64,000 bases of DNA from Terfezia claveryi (GCA_015179025.1 WHUX01000050.1:186001-250000), one strand, 5' to 3'. Counted from the first letter of the stretch, positions 21,913 to 31,927 are shown. The notes: a model not told the origin generated them from the sequence alone. Translations and numbers: made by a program.

Positions 21913-23830
21913 TCAGCTTGTTCGCATTATTAGATCCCTTAAAGTGAGTAAATGAGGCCGTGATAGCAGCTTCGTACAAATATCAGCTAAGTTGCTGGCA
22001 CTCGGTATCCATAAGACATTAATTTTGCCTGTTTCTACCAGATCTCTGATATAGTGATAGGCAACGTCTAAATGCTTGCTTTTGTCGCTGATGCGGAGAT
22101 TGTCTATTAGATCAATTGACCCGTCATTATCAGCGTTTATAGGACAAGGAATCTCAACACGGAGTTCAGCCAAAGCGTTCTGCAACAATATTTGCTGTTT
22201 AGCAAAGGTAGAAAGAGCGATGTATTCTGCCTCGACCGTAAAGGTAGAAACACAACGTTGCTTTACCGATCTCCAGCAAATTGTGTTGCCAGCTATCTGG
22301 AATACGTTGCCCGTTGTTGATTTCCGATCGTTCCTGTCACCTGCAAAGTCTGAGTCTGAGTAGCCCGATAGACTCACCAAATTGCTATTTGGAGAGTTGT
22401 TAGTTGGCCAATTATTATTCGGCCTTCTCTAGGTGAGGGTAAGATATCTTGTTCCTTTAAGATAGCGAAGAGTCTTCTTTGTGACACCCATATGGTCTTT
22501 AGTGGGCTTTGACGAAAACTGTGACAATGCAGAGACGGTGAAGGCACTGTCCGGTCTGGTACCGATCACAAGGTACATAAAGGAACCAATTAGTGGCTCC
22601 TGGCAGCCACTTTGTATGTCTATCCACTACAGCAGGATCCTCCTAAGCTTTCAACATTTGCGTCCTCACTTGAAATGTCGACACCATTGCCTATTATTTC
22701 TGTATTCCCGGCAGTGACTTCCCGGATCAATACATCCTCGCCATCGCCTAGGCCAGCCAATGGCCTACTGCGAGTCGTGTTTTGCTCTCTCGTAGCTTCA
22801 TTTCCGACCCCGGATCCTCCACTAGGAATAGATCTATTTTCGGCTGTACTTGGGTTTTCCGCCGCAGATCGACTATCAACCGTATGACCAGACATGATTA
22901 TTCTCTGTGCCGTCCCATGGGTATGCTCCTCGAACAGCCCTTCCTCGATCGCTCTCATGAGTTGGGGGCGGCGGTTGGTGTCCACGGTTGGGACGCGGTT
23001 CTTGTGCGGCAGGTGGGTATTCAGAACTTGGAAGGTGATGTTTACTGTGGTGCCATTCTGAATGTTTCCTTGGGAAGACATAGAATTTCCAACAGGTAGT
23101 ACAAGTCTCTCCTTTCTTGCCTAAAGCGGGATGTGTCTGCAAGATCTTCTTGCTCTTGGACCTTATAACAATTGTATATGAGGATCCAAGGGCAGAGAGA
23201 CCGGGTTGCAATGCAGTCCTGCATGCCGAATTTAAGAACTGGTCGATATATGTCCTTTGTGATGGGGTAACCCAGTCTTCATGCCAGTTAATCTGGATGC
23301 CTAACAACTAGCTTAGGGGACCGAGTTCGCTTAGTTTGAATTCTCTCTTCAGCGAATTCTTCAGTTTTTCTCTGATTGCCCTGGCTTTTCATATCCAGGA
23401 GGAAGCTTCATATAGATCTCTTCATTGAGAGACCCATAAAGGAAAGCCCCCTTTATATCCAGCTGATCTGGCTGTGGCCAGCTTAGAGAGACTGAAAGCG
23501 CAATCAGTAATCTCATGGAGTAATACCTCACAACTGGAGAGAAAATCTCATCGAAGTCTGTTCCAGGTTGTTGTGAGAACCCCTGTGCCACGAGCCTTGC
23601 CTTATACCTGCAAATATTGCCTGAAGAATCTCTCTTCATTTTATAGAACCATTTGCAGCCAACGATGTTGTGCTTTGGAGAGGGTATAGGCACAACAGTC
23701 CAAACTGATTGATCCGCCAGATTTTATAGCTCTTCCTTCATGGCTTCGTACCATCTGGGAGAATCCGCACACCAGTCGCTTGCTTGAACGTCTTTGGTTC
23801 TGCTTCATTGGCCGGGCTCATAACCTCTCA
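21913..23830 (-). pseudogene. Copia reverse transcriptase / RNase H fragments
   Basis: In order on the minus strand: WYEAM and VGCKWFYKMKRDSSG with KARLVAQGFSQ, TDFDEIFSPV and LDIKGAFLYGSL (reverse transcriptase, 23361-23760); then an abrupt jump to REFKLSELGPL, LGIQINW and RTYIDQFLN (23200-23345); then GTRPDSAFTVSALSQFS and LRYLKGTRYLTLT (22430-22600); then RNase H YSDSDFAGDRNDRKSTTGN with the integrase-facing KHLDVAYHYIRD (21913-22380). The stretch that should hold LYGLKQ and the catalytic YVDD is deleted between the first two blocks. Stops and frame changes separate the others. Confidence 0.85.
22640..23085 (-). other. Foreign-looking block inside the copia reverse transcriptase
   Basis: Between the RTYIDQFLN and GTRPDSAF parts of the reverse transcriptase is a 153-codon minus-strand open frame (ATG at about 23081) that does not resemble copia Pol. 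It starts MSSQGNIQNGTTVNITF, is rich in Asn, Gly, Glu and Ser, and ends where Pol resemblance resumes. It may be a piece of Gag joined by template switching, or captured host sequence. No family is recognised. Confidence 0.4.
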
Positions 23831-23844
23831 TTCCAAGCATAGCA

Positions 23845-24258
23845 ACACTAACAGCGAATAGACAGATGAATGGCCAGTAAAGGGACACTTCACCAGATAT
23901 ATGTGTGTGTGTGTCTGTAAGACAGTGCGAACATAGAGTGCGAATGTACAGTGTGAACGAATGAGTGAGCACGTAGATATGAATATGAGTATATGAGACG
24001 TTCGAGTAAATGAGTATATGAGACGTTCTCCAACAAACTCTCTCTCTCTAGAGACGCAATATGAAGAGCTCTATATACACGAAGGGATAATGCTAATGAA
24101 TGCCGTTACAGGTAAGTATTGCTGGTAAGCAGGTATGTGCTGGAGTTACGTGAGTTACGTGAGTGGCATCTCGCCACAACATCATATTTCTTATAATATA
24201 TGTGAATGACATGAGTGGCATCTCGCCACAGCATCATAGACTCACGTGCTTTTCAACA
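23845..24258 (-). repeat. Right LTR (5' LTR) of the copia element
   Basis: Partner of the left LTR. It carries an extra segment near 24187-24237 that repeats GAGTGGCATCTCGCCACA, so its last part is partly duplicated. Its inner edge meets reverse-transcriptase coding sequence (GYEP read on the minus strand near 23820) without a visible primer-binding site. Confidence 0.8.
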
Positions 24259-24297
24259 GGTTATGCATCACCAATGCAGCAGCCTTGGCATACTATA

Positions 24298-24326
24298 CAG
24301 TATTATTAGTCTGGTTACAGTATTAT
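24298..24326 (+). repeat. 11-bp TAGTCTGG-family micro-insertion with exact 9-bp duplication
   Basis: TAGTCTGGTTA (24307-24317) lies between two copies of CAGTATTAT (24298-24306 and 24318-24326). If the final A is counted as target, the duplication is 10 bp and the insert only 10 bp. This is the shortest copy with perfect flanks. Confidence 0.7.
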
Positions 24327-24373
24327 GGACATAATAATAAGCCAGTTAGGTACTTGCAGAGGATATACAAGAC

Positions 24374-24472
24374 AGTCTGGCTTAGTCTGGTTGGCCTCCC
24401 TAGGAGCGGTCGAGTTCGAGACTATCTGGTTGGCACAACACTCTCCACAGCTTAGTGTGCTAAAGTCTGGCT
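24374..24472 (+). repeat. 81-bp TAGTCTGG-family insertion with exact 9-bp duplication
   Basis: The insert at 24383-24463 lies between AGTCTGGCT at 24374-24382 and 24464-24472. It starts TAGTCTGGTTGGC and contains a second core, TCTGGTTGGCACAACACTC, from 24425. It also carries GGTCGAGTTCGAGAC, which resembles a tRNA B box, but no tRNA fold is possible. The 9-mer itself resembles the family core, so this copy may have landed in an older one. Confidence 0.65.
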
Positions 24473-25895
24473 ATATTCAGTGCACGGTACAGGCAACAGT
24501 AATGGCTGCATTGCCATTACAACCCCATTTTGGGCTGAATTATGCAATCTGCATGCAGTACATAGGCATTGCATATACAAGATTCCCAAACCGGAAAGAG
24601 GGAAAGACTTTGGTGTGAGCCTCTGTATTGTATGTAGTTCCCCTCGGGCTCATAATAAAATGGTCGTAAAAGAGAAACAAAGGTTAAGAAAATAAACAAT
24701 AAAAATTTTCAATAAGGAAAATTGAAAACACTGCCATCCTGATTGACCAATACCGTCCTAGCTTCTGATATGGAATGTATTTAGTTAGTTTGCATATGTT
24801 TACAGGAGCAGTGGGGGGTTGGTTTTTTCTTGTTCTGCATTCACTGTTCCTAGATAAAACTTCTACAAGCAGGAGGAACACCTGCATCTCATCAGATTGT
24901 GATTGATTTTGGTCAGGCAGAACTGTGGAGTGCATAATGAAGAGAATAGGATACGAACTAGTAACTAGAATAGGGAACTGGCGATAGACTAAAGGTCTTG
25001 GCAAGAGGAAGGGAAATGGCATAATTGTAAAGTAACGGAGTGGAGGAATGAAAAAGGGATAAGATTAATAGGAAGAATAAAAGGCATACCCCATACTGAT
25101 CAATTTAGGTCAGGCAGGACCAAGCAGTGCATAACATAGATGGAAAGTCTCATCAATGTAGTGTGATTTTTTTTTGATATGGTTGTACAGTGGGTTTTCT
25201 GGATATATATATGCTGAAACATTGACCACATTTGGTGATATTGTGATGCTTTGAATTGCTAGACCCATTGCTTTTTGCATAGTGCTCTGGAGATTCATGT
25301 GGTAAGGCTTTTGTGAGTGCTGCATTGGTCAGACTGCATCATATGTGTGAGATGATGAATCGTTCTCGAACGTGGGTATGGTTGGTATGGGGTCTATTAT
25401 TCTGAATGCTTTGCCAGTGCCAGAGCGCCTTTGTTATCCCCTGGAGGAGTGGGACTTTTTTCTGGCATGTTAATGTTTTCCAAGAAACTTAGGATCCGTA
25501 TTAGTTCCCGGGCTCATAGCCTAATAGAACGAAATGGTTCGTTATTCCGTGATAATCCCGGGGGTCGTCCCTCATCCCGTCATCCAGCTCTAAGTAAATC
25601 ATGCTAAGCCCGCTAATATTCCATCTAGCCACTGTAGGATGACATCGCCCTCGGATACTACTCTATATTGTACCGTAACCGAGTGACTAGCATTCGGTTA
25701 ACATCGATGTATTCGTGATTCGTAGAGGTAGGCTAAGGTACCCCACAGATCCACATCACTTGCACCTTACTAGTAATAACACACGGCCAGATGAAATTTT
25801 AGTTTCCCACCCAAATTTCCTCTATACCGGACTTGTAAAAGAACCAGTCCAGGAGATTTATTGAACTTAAAAAATAACTACATACAAAGATACTG
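24473..25895. other. Gene-poor flank of the Pogo element
   Basis: No gene supported. Two imperfect copies of a motif GGTCAGGCAG..GTGCATAA (about 24910 and 25112) suggest an old degenerate repeat. Open frames on both strands are short and lack motifs. Confidence 0.5.
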
Positions 25896-25897
25896 TA

Positions 25898-25939
25898 GTA
25901 TGACCTACTTAGTAACGATCGGCAATCACCTAACGATCG
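25898..25939 (+). repeat. Left terminal inverted repeat of the Pogo element
   Basis: Pairs with 28151-28192. A TA duplication precedes it at 25896-25897. It contains GATCGGCAATCAC and a palindromic CGATCG at its inner edge, a plausible transposase-binding site. Confidence 0.92.
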
Positions 25940-25991
25940 CTGTCTCATAACTCCGCTCGGATATCACTGTCACCTTCGTTTTGCAACCACC

Positions 25992-27992
25992 ATGCCACCA
26001 AAAACGTCCAAAAAGATAAAAGAGTTGCAACTTGAGCTCAAGTTGCACGATTCGCAACTTTCGCGAGCAGTTGACTATGCTCGCAAGCATCCTACGGAGT
26101 CCAAAGCCCAGGTAGCAAAGGCATTCGGTGTCAATGCTACCACCTTACGACGGCGGTGCCAGGGGGTGCAGGCACCACGATCAAGAGCTCAACAATCACA
26201 GCAGCTTCTTACAGCTGGTGAGGAGGAGGCAGTTGTTGACTGGTATGGAAGGATGAGTGACCTCTACTTCCCTGTCACAATCCTCATGCTGGTGTCAATG
26301 GCGATTCAGATTTTGCAAGCTCGCAGTTTAAAAGAGAAAATCATTCCTGGTGTCAATTGGGCCAGGCGCTTCCTTTCCCGACACCCCAGTGTGAACCTCA
26401 AGTATTGTCAATTTCTGGAGAAGTCTCGAGCTAAAGTTGCTGCAACACTAGACGAGCAAGCTAAATGGTATCGTACATTACGAAGTCTTATGCGCCAGTA
26501 CAAAATCAAGCCCGAAAACCTATGGAATTGTGATGAAAAGGGCATTATTATAGGTCTGGCAGTTGGTAGGCAAAAGGCAATAGTCCGCGCCAATGCCAAT
26601 AGCCGGAGCAAGGTTATATTAACTGATGGAAATCGGGAATTTTGCTCCTCCCTCGAGACTATTAGTGCTACAGGTTAGTTCAAGATCACTTATTTAAACC
26701 AACTAAGACATCAAACTGAGACATCAAACTGAGACATCGCAGGTCATAGGTTACCACCATTTATTATTTGGGCGAATAAGGTTCATTGTGATGGATGGTA
26801 TGTTACTGGTGATACAAGGCCGGCGACCTTTACTCGATCACCTAGCGGCTATATGGATGACGAACTAGGCTTGGATTATATATCTAAGCATTTTGACCGA
26901 TACACAAAACCGAAGGCAGGGGAGGGGTGGCGCATACTAATTGTAGATGGCCATAGTAGCCATGTTGCCTACCCTGTGGTTGAATATGGTCTTGACCATT
27001 GCATTGTCATATATTGCCTCCCTCCGCATTCAACACACCTGATGCAGCCTCTAGATGTGGCATGCTTTGGACCACTATCAAGAGCCTACCGCACCGCCCT
27101 CCAGGACTTCATATATTACCACCCTGGTAAGCCCTTTGGTAAGCCGGAGTTCTGGGATTGCCTGTGCATTGCTCGGAATCAAGCAATTACCAAGCCTAAT
27201 ATTCTCAGTGGGTTTGAAGCCACTGGAATATGGCCACTCCAACCGGAAGAAGTACTTGGTCGAGTTGCCGCCTCCGCCGCCGCCTCCGCCGCCAATACCC
27301 CCGCACCTGCTGTCTCAACTCCAGTCAAGGTTACTAGCATACGCTCTGTACTCTTAAAGCTCACTATAACCCCTTATTCGAGAGCAGCTATTAACGAAGG
27401 GCTCAATTACCTTGAAAAGAGAGTAATTCGATGCCAGATCATTGACCCCTCCTCCCAAGGGTTCAAACAGCTTCGAAATGGTAAGAAGGTCAAGCCTCGT
27501 TCAACCAAGCGGATCCAGGGCCCTCGTACACTAGATCGAGCCTATATTGAGCTTGAAAAGGCACGAGTTGCAACTGCTAAAGCTCTTGAGGCTGATAAGG
27601 CTGCAAATCGAGAAGCACGCAGGTTAGCTAAAGAAGAGAAGGCCAAGGCAGCCCAGGAGGTGCCTGTGGGGTTCAAAACTGCAAGAAGGGGTACTCAAAG
27701 TACCAGGGGGCGTGGTCGCGGGAATATAGCTCGATCCAGAGCCACAAGGCGCTTAAAGTTCGATACCGAGGAGGCTGATTTGCGGAGATTGGTGAGCGCA
27801 ATGTCATTTATGGCACTTTGTGGTGGGTGTATCTCTATCACCATGAATTCGCATGACTTAAAACTGATTAAACTTATAGAACGAACATATGGGGAGCCTG
27901 CAGCTGCTAGTAGAGGCTCTGGTAGGCCATATGGGAGGGGTGGTCGGGGTGGTCGTGGAAGAGGGGGGGTAGTTGTAGGAGAGAGTATTTGA
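25992..27992 (+). CDS. Pogo-family transposase (CENP-B-type HTH plus DDE domain)
   Basis: Cuts and pastes the surrounding element by binding its inverted repeats. Two exons, 25992-26673 and 26743-27992, joined across a 69-bp intron (GTTAGT...CAG), give 643 residues with no stop. The N-terminus (about 12-60) is a psq-type helix-turn-helix (KAQVAKAFGVNATTLRRR), followed by a CENP-B-like segment ending VNWARRFLSRHP (121-132). The catalytic triad is visible: Asp181 in LWNCDEKG, Asp296 in LIVDGHSSH and Asp332 in LMQPLDVACFGPL. That spacing is DD35D, as in pogo and fungal relatives. The tail is basic with RGRGR and GRGGRGRGG repeats, plausibly for DNA binding. Without the intron the frame would stop at 26676, so splicing is required. 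Confidence 0.92.
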
Positions 27993-28150
27993 TGACTATA
28001 GCGGATTCAGGGTAAATTTTGGTGTATTGGGAGTGTGATATTTGTTTTTCTTGAGTTATTTTAGCCTATATGCATTGTTTTTATTGCCAGGATATCGCAA
28101 GGGTTGGTGGATATATTAAGTGATTTCTGCATTGGGTGCGGGGAGCATGC

Positions 28151-28192
28151 CGATCGCCACGTGATTGCCGATCGTTACTAAGTAGGTCATAC
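28151..28192 (-). repeat. Right terminal inverted repeat of the Pogo element
   Basis: Reverse complement of 25898-25939 with three mismatches near the inner end. A TA duplication follows at 28193-28194. Confidence 0.92.
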
Positions 28193-29366
28193 TACCTAGA
28201 CAAGCCAGAACCTACCTAGAAGGCCAAAAAAATCCCAAAGTTGCTTCTGGACCTTAGTTGTAGCTTCATCAACTGGCAGAATTTTCTGATGTTCGGTAAT
28301 AGGTTGCTGCATGCTTTGAGGAATTCCAGCGTGAATGATAGAGATACTAGGATTGCGATTATAGATAACAACATCTTCATTGAATTTCAACCATGCTTCT
28401 GCACTTTCCGCTAACCCAGGATCTAGTACAGTGGTCGGTAATATCTTCAGTTTCTAACTTCATGTTTGCAGGTAGGTACTAGACTGGCGGGTAGATGAAC
28501 CGACAGACTGATAGGTATCTGTTCTCGGCATTAGCATTTCCCCACCCCAAATAAATATCAGAATATTTAGCCAGAAAATTAAACCTTCGGGGTTGGGAGG
28601 AAAAGGGATACCCCGCCACCAGCGCTGCAAATTTGCTTTACCGGATCCTGAGTTAAACCGGCCGGTAGGGGTTAGATTTTGGCCCGTACGGTATAGCAAG
28701 GTGCAACTGGAATCCATCCATCCAACGTACCTGTGCAATCTCCTCATCCGGATCCTCGTTATACCAGATGATCCTATCCGTGCACCCCTATCTGTTCGAG
28801 CTGAGATCTCAAATTTTAAAGCTGCCCCTTGACTTTTTCGCATTTTGATACGGTGAGGGAGAAGACTGGTATGTGACAAAGAGTTAGGTACCGTGCATGA
28901 TCTTCACTGGCGAGGTCTGGGACATAGTCTCGGGTGACAAAAAGTCAGACATACAGGTAGTATTATCCAGAAATAAAAAGAACTGAGGATAGGTACCATA
29001 GCTGCACTGCACCTTCACTGTGAAGAAGAAAGAAAAAAAATTGCGAACCATGCCGGTAGGAGAGGAGGGGGAGAGGGAAATAATGATATTCCTTTTAATA
29101 TGAATTGTTAGGCTTATGCATAGGCATATTCTAAATCTTGCGATTCAAAGCAGGTTGTGAGCGCACAATGATAACGTTTAATTACAGCGATGCCTTAAGA
29201 ACTCGTGAACTGAGGCATTAGTCCGCCACATGTACCAGTATCCTAAGGGTCATATACTCGGGTACGGTCTAAGTAGTACGCGAGTGTGGTCTTCTTTGAA
29301 TTGAAATTAGATATGAAAAGTTACCTCCATGAGTTGCTTGATCTCGTGTTGATAAATTATGCATAC

Positions 29367-29409
29367 GGTATCCCTGTAGCTGTCAATATCAACCAGACTA
29401 GGTATCACT
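29367..29409 (-). repeat. 25-bp TAGTCTGG-family micro-insertion, 8 of 9 duplication
   Basis: The insert at 29376-29400 ends AACCAGACTA, the family terminus on the minus strand. Flanks are GGTATCCCT (29367-29375) and GGTATCACT (29401-29409). Only the terminal 11 bases match the family; the rest is unrelated. Confidence 0.6.
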
Positions 29410-29477
29410 TCAAATTTGTGTGGTGTAGCAAACATCAATAACCTAGTACTAACTATTCTTGACCACTTGCTGGGACC

Positions 29478-29524
29478 CACGCAACCTAGTCTGGTTGGCA
29501 CAACACCCTCCTTTGCACGCAACC
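29478..29524 (+). repeat. 29-bp TAGTCTGG-family micro-insertion with exact 9-bp duplication
   Basis: The insert at 29487-29515 starts TAGTCTGGTTGGCACAACAC. Flanks are CACGCAACC at 29478-29486 and 29516-29524. It is one of the clearest copies, lying only 77 bp from a copy in the opposite orientation. Confidence 0.8.
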
Positions 29525-29841
29525 ATAAGTAAGGCCTCTGGCTTAATCATCATCATCCCCCAAAACAACACCCGAGATGTCGGAGCTGCCCAAGTCATTG
29601 CTGGCTTGCATTGCTTTATCCAAATCAGATAATAAAAAGCTTTAAGTTTCTTGCTGATGCGCACGGGGATTATCGAATCACATGGTTATTTTTCTTCCCG
29701 AGGACGACATCATTAGCAACATCATCTGGGAGTTCGATTTTTAGCTATGTTGCACATGCTTGGGCTCTCAACTCCTCCGGATTCTCTTCCATCTAACCCT
29801 ATTAAGGCTCCACTTTTTTTGTTTTTGCGCAATTAGGTACG

Positions 29842-30040
29842 GATATTAACTAGCCTGGTTGGCACGTGATAAAGAGTCTGGAACATAGCCAATGAGCGAT
29901 GTGGCCAAAAAAAGCCCCCAAGAAAACCCAAGTACCTTACAATAGCATAACGTCTCATCATTATACCAGTTAGCACTATCTGTAACCAAAAAGGTGACCA
30001 TCATTGCCTGAAAAAGAGCCGAAACAGAAAGGATATTAAT
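29842..30040 (+). repeat. Candidate 181-bp TAGTCTGG-family insertion
   Basis: TAGCCTGGTTGGCAC starts at 29851, directly after GATATTAAC (29842-29850). GATATTAAT follows at 30032-30040, 8 of 9 identical, or 9 of 10 if the preceding G is included. If real, the 181 bp between are the longest copy here and the best view of the internal sequence of the family. No open frame or polymerase III boxes are evident in it. The larger search distance makes a chance match more likely than for the short copies. Confidence 0.45.
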
Positions 30041-30333
30041 GGTGTGAAGGAAAGTAAAAGAAGCCGGTCATAAGGTGATGCCCCCATACCCTTCATGGAT
30101 ATATTCAAACAATATTGCAGACCCCAAAAGTGACAAATATAGCATGTAAGATTTCCAACAGATAAACAATAATGAACGACAAGTAGAATAATCACAAGAA
30201 CAAAATAAAATGCCCCGCCTTTATGCCCTAATAATACAAACGAGAGTATGAGAGACGCCTAGACCGACCGACCGAGCCATAACTTAAAGAAAATAAACAG
30301 ATGTAAAGATCGTAGATATGATACCAAGTGCAA

Positions 30334-31530
30334 CTACCACCACAGTTCCCCATATGCATCCACGCTCACTTGATTCCCTGGAAGATCTATGCCCACCACA
30401 CTCTTGCGATTAATGTCCTCGTTGGCAAACTCGTACATAACTGCATTCATCTTCTCCAATGCCTCAAGAACGATACATTCAGAGCTTGCGGTCCTCCTTC
30501 GTGACCTCCTCTTATTCGGGCTTGCACAAATCGAACTGCGGGGACTGACTGGAGAATGTGTGAGCGGAGGCAAAGGGGGACTAAGCATGTTCGGTGTGTT
30601 TCGAGGGACCTTAGTTTCGATGCTTAATCCTGGGCTCTGTTTCTTCCGAGCCTCTGGGCCCACATGAACGAAAGGAGGGCTCTCAGGCGACAGAATCTTC
30701 TCCTCCTCCTCAGCATCATCATCATCATCATCATCTCCATCATCAAAACAGCTCATGCCCATTCCAACCCCCTGGGTGAAACTGGCCCTCTTTTTCAATG
30801 GTGTAATTTCCACAGGTGACTCGGGGGGTGACTCGTCATCCATGAACCAAGATCTATTCGATGCCACAGAGTCAATTGAATTTAAGCTGATCATGCTGTT
30901 TCTGTGAGGGGCAGCCGCTCGTGAATGAGTGTTGATACATAAATTAGATGGCCTTGGGGCTTGTACATCCACATCCGAGAACACCAAAGATGGTACTGAG
31001 ACGTCTGAAGCGGTGGACATGATGCTCATTCGTTTTCTGCCCTGGTTGTATGAAGCTCTCTCTTTCGAAGCCGGTGGTGAAAGAAAGCGCGACTGGTGCT
31101 CATTTCTTCTGCCAAGGCATTCCTGGTAGAGATTCATCTCTTGATGCACGCCCTCTGTAATTGAGCCCCCGAGCAATGTTTGTATATAATCTTGCAAGCC
31201 CTCCTCAAGTGCGAGGTTGGAATTCTCTTGAAACTGCTCATTTCTTGGCAGGATGGGGGCAGAAGCCCGGGCGAGCTTCTTTGGAATCTTTACGGGAGCT
31301 GGTTTGACTTCCAGTGGAGACAATACCTCCCCTGCTATGGCACTACTCTTACTCTGCCAGGATGCAGACTGATCTGAAAGTCGGAATGAAGTGGGCGGTA
31401 TACGATTACCGACCTCTCTCAATGATGATCGCTTCGATTTAGCCCAGGGATTGAACGAAATATCACTATTATCGTCCCAAGCTGGTAGCTCATCCTCAGA
31501 GCTAACGTCATAGTAGTTGGAAGAATCCAT
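30334..31530 (-). CDS. Acidic Ser/Asp-rich protein of unknown function
   Basis: I do not recognise a family. The single 398-residue frame looks like a real fungal gene: even codon use, no repeats of the genome, and a start (MDSSNYYDVSSEDELPAWDD) in a clear ATG context. Visible features: an acidic N-terminus with a possible CK2-type SSEDE site, long disordered Ser/Pro-rich stretches with many SP motifs, an Asp/Glu run near 265-280 (DDGDDDDDDDAEEEE), and a basic cluster KRRSRRRTASSE near 345 that could be a nuclear signal. The ordered end (about 352-398) has a predicted helix LEALEKMNAVMYEFANED and ends in YGELWW. That end is probably the conserved part. No intron is needed. Regulated nuclear or cell-cycle roles are possible but not shown. 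Confidence 0.6.
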   Translation of the reverse strand: MDSSNYYDVSSEDELPAWDDNSDISFNPWAKSKRSSLREVGNRIPPTSFRLSDQSASWQSKSSAIAGEVLSPLEVKPAPVKIPKKLARASAPILPRNEQFQENSNLALEEGLQDYIQTLLGGSITEGVHQEMNLYQECLGRRNEHQSRFLSPPASKERASYNQGRKRMSIMSTASDVSVPSLVFSDVDVQAPRPSNLCINTHSRAAAPHRNSMISLNSIDSVASNRSWFMDDESPPESPVEITPLKKRASFTQGVGMGMSCFDDGDDDDDDDAEEEEKILSPESPPFVHVGPEARKKQSPGLSIETKVPRNTPNMLSPPLPPLTHSPVSPRSSICASPNKRRSRRRTASSECIVLEALEKMNAVMYEFANEDINRKSVVGIDLPGNQVSVDAYGELWW

Positions 31531-31882
31531 TGAAGGGTGTGAACAATTGAATAGGCTGTGTGAATTAGATGAAGTATGCTTGCCGTTTGAAGGTGTTGAC
31601 GGGTAGCTGTGGAATGCGAAGTGTGAAACATCCGTTGAAGTCTTTGTTATTTCGGAAGTTTCAATGAAGCTGTATGTATCCGCAAAACTGAATGCAGCAA
31701 AGTTCGGGGTTGGGTATTTTTTGTCGATGATATTTGTAAATCAGGCAACATCTGGACTTGGGAACCGAGAAATAAATAGGGAACTTATCGTGCAATTCTT
31801 GGGCTAACACCACAGATCCCTGGTGGATAAAGTACTGTAATAATATGAAGCCAGCCCCAACTTTTAAGCGGGGACACAACAT

Positions 31883-31927
31883 GAGCCCTCCTAGTCTGGT
31901 TGGCACAAGCCTCTCGTAGAGCCCTCC
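31883..31927 (+). repeat. 27-bp TAGTCTGG-family micro-insertion with exact 9-bp duplication
   Basis: The insert at 31892-31918 starts TAGTCTGGTTGGCACAAGCC. GAGCCCTCC flanks it at 31883-31891 and 31919-31927. A textbook copy of the family. Confidence 0.8.

Larger units (their letters stand above)
21403..24258 (-). mobile_element. Ty1/copia LTR retrotransposon, internally deleted
   Basis: Two direct repeats of about 410 bp bracket an internal region that encodes copia-type reverse transcriptase and RNase H fragments on the minus strand. The 3' LTR is therefore on the left (21403-21809) and the 5' LTR on the right (about 23845-24258). A polypurine tract (GGGGAAGGG on the minus strand, 21810-21818) abuts the left LTR. 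GGTTA occurs at 21397-21401 and 24259-24263 and may be the 5-bp target duplication, one base away from the ideal TG terminus. Gag, protease, integrase and the primer-binding region are missing; coding sequence joins directly to the right LTR. The element cannot be autonomous. Confidence 0.85.
25898..28192 (+). mobile_element. Complete Pogo-like (Tc1/mariner superfamily) DNA transposon
   Basis: Its 42-bp terminal inverted repeats are at 25898-25939 and 28151-28192. The first 32 bases from GTATGACCTACTTAGTAACG inward are identical, followed by three mismatches before a shared CGATCG. TA dinucleotides flank both ends (25896-25897 and 28193-28194), the target duplication expected for this superfamily. 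The 2295-bp element holds one transposase gene with a single short intron and no premature stop. Near-identical ends and an open frame suggest recent insertion and possible activity. Confidence 0.93.
28195..30333. other. Gene-poor interval with three TAGTCTGG-family insertions
   Basis: No gene supported between the Pogo element and the minus-strand gene ending at 30334. Three micro-insertions lie here (29367, 29478, 29842). The rest is unremarkable sequence with short chance frames. Confidence 0.55.

Noticed and set aside
23809..23826. GGTTATGAGCCC on the minus strand as a copia primer-binding site
   Set aside because: It resembles the half-tRNA primer site of Drosophila copia, but here it reads in frame as GYEP of the reverse-transcriptase N-terminus and is separated from the LTR by about 20 bp.
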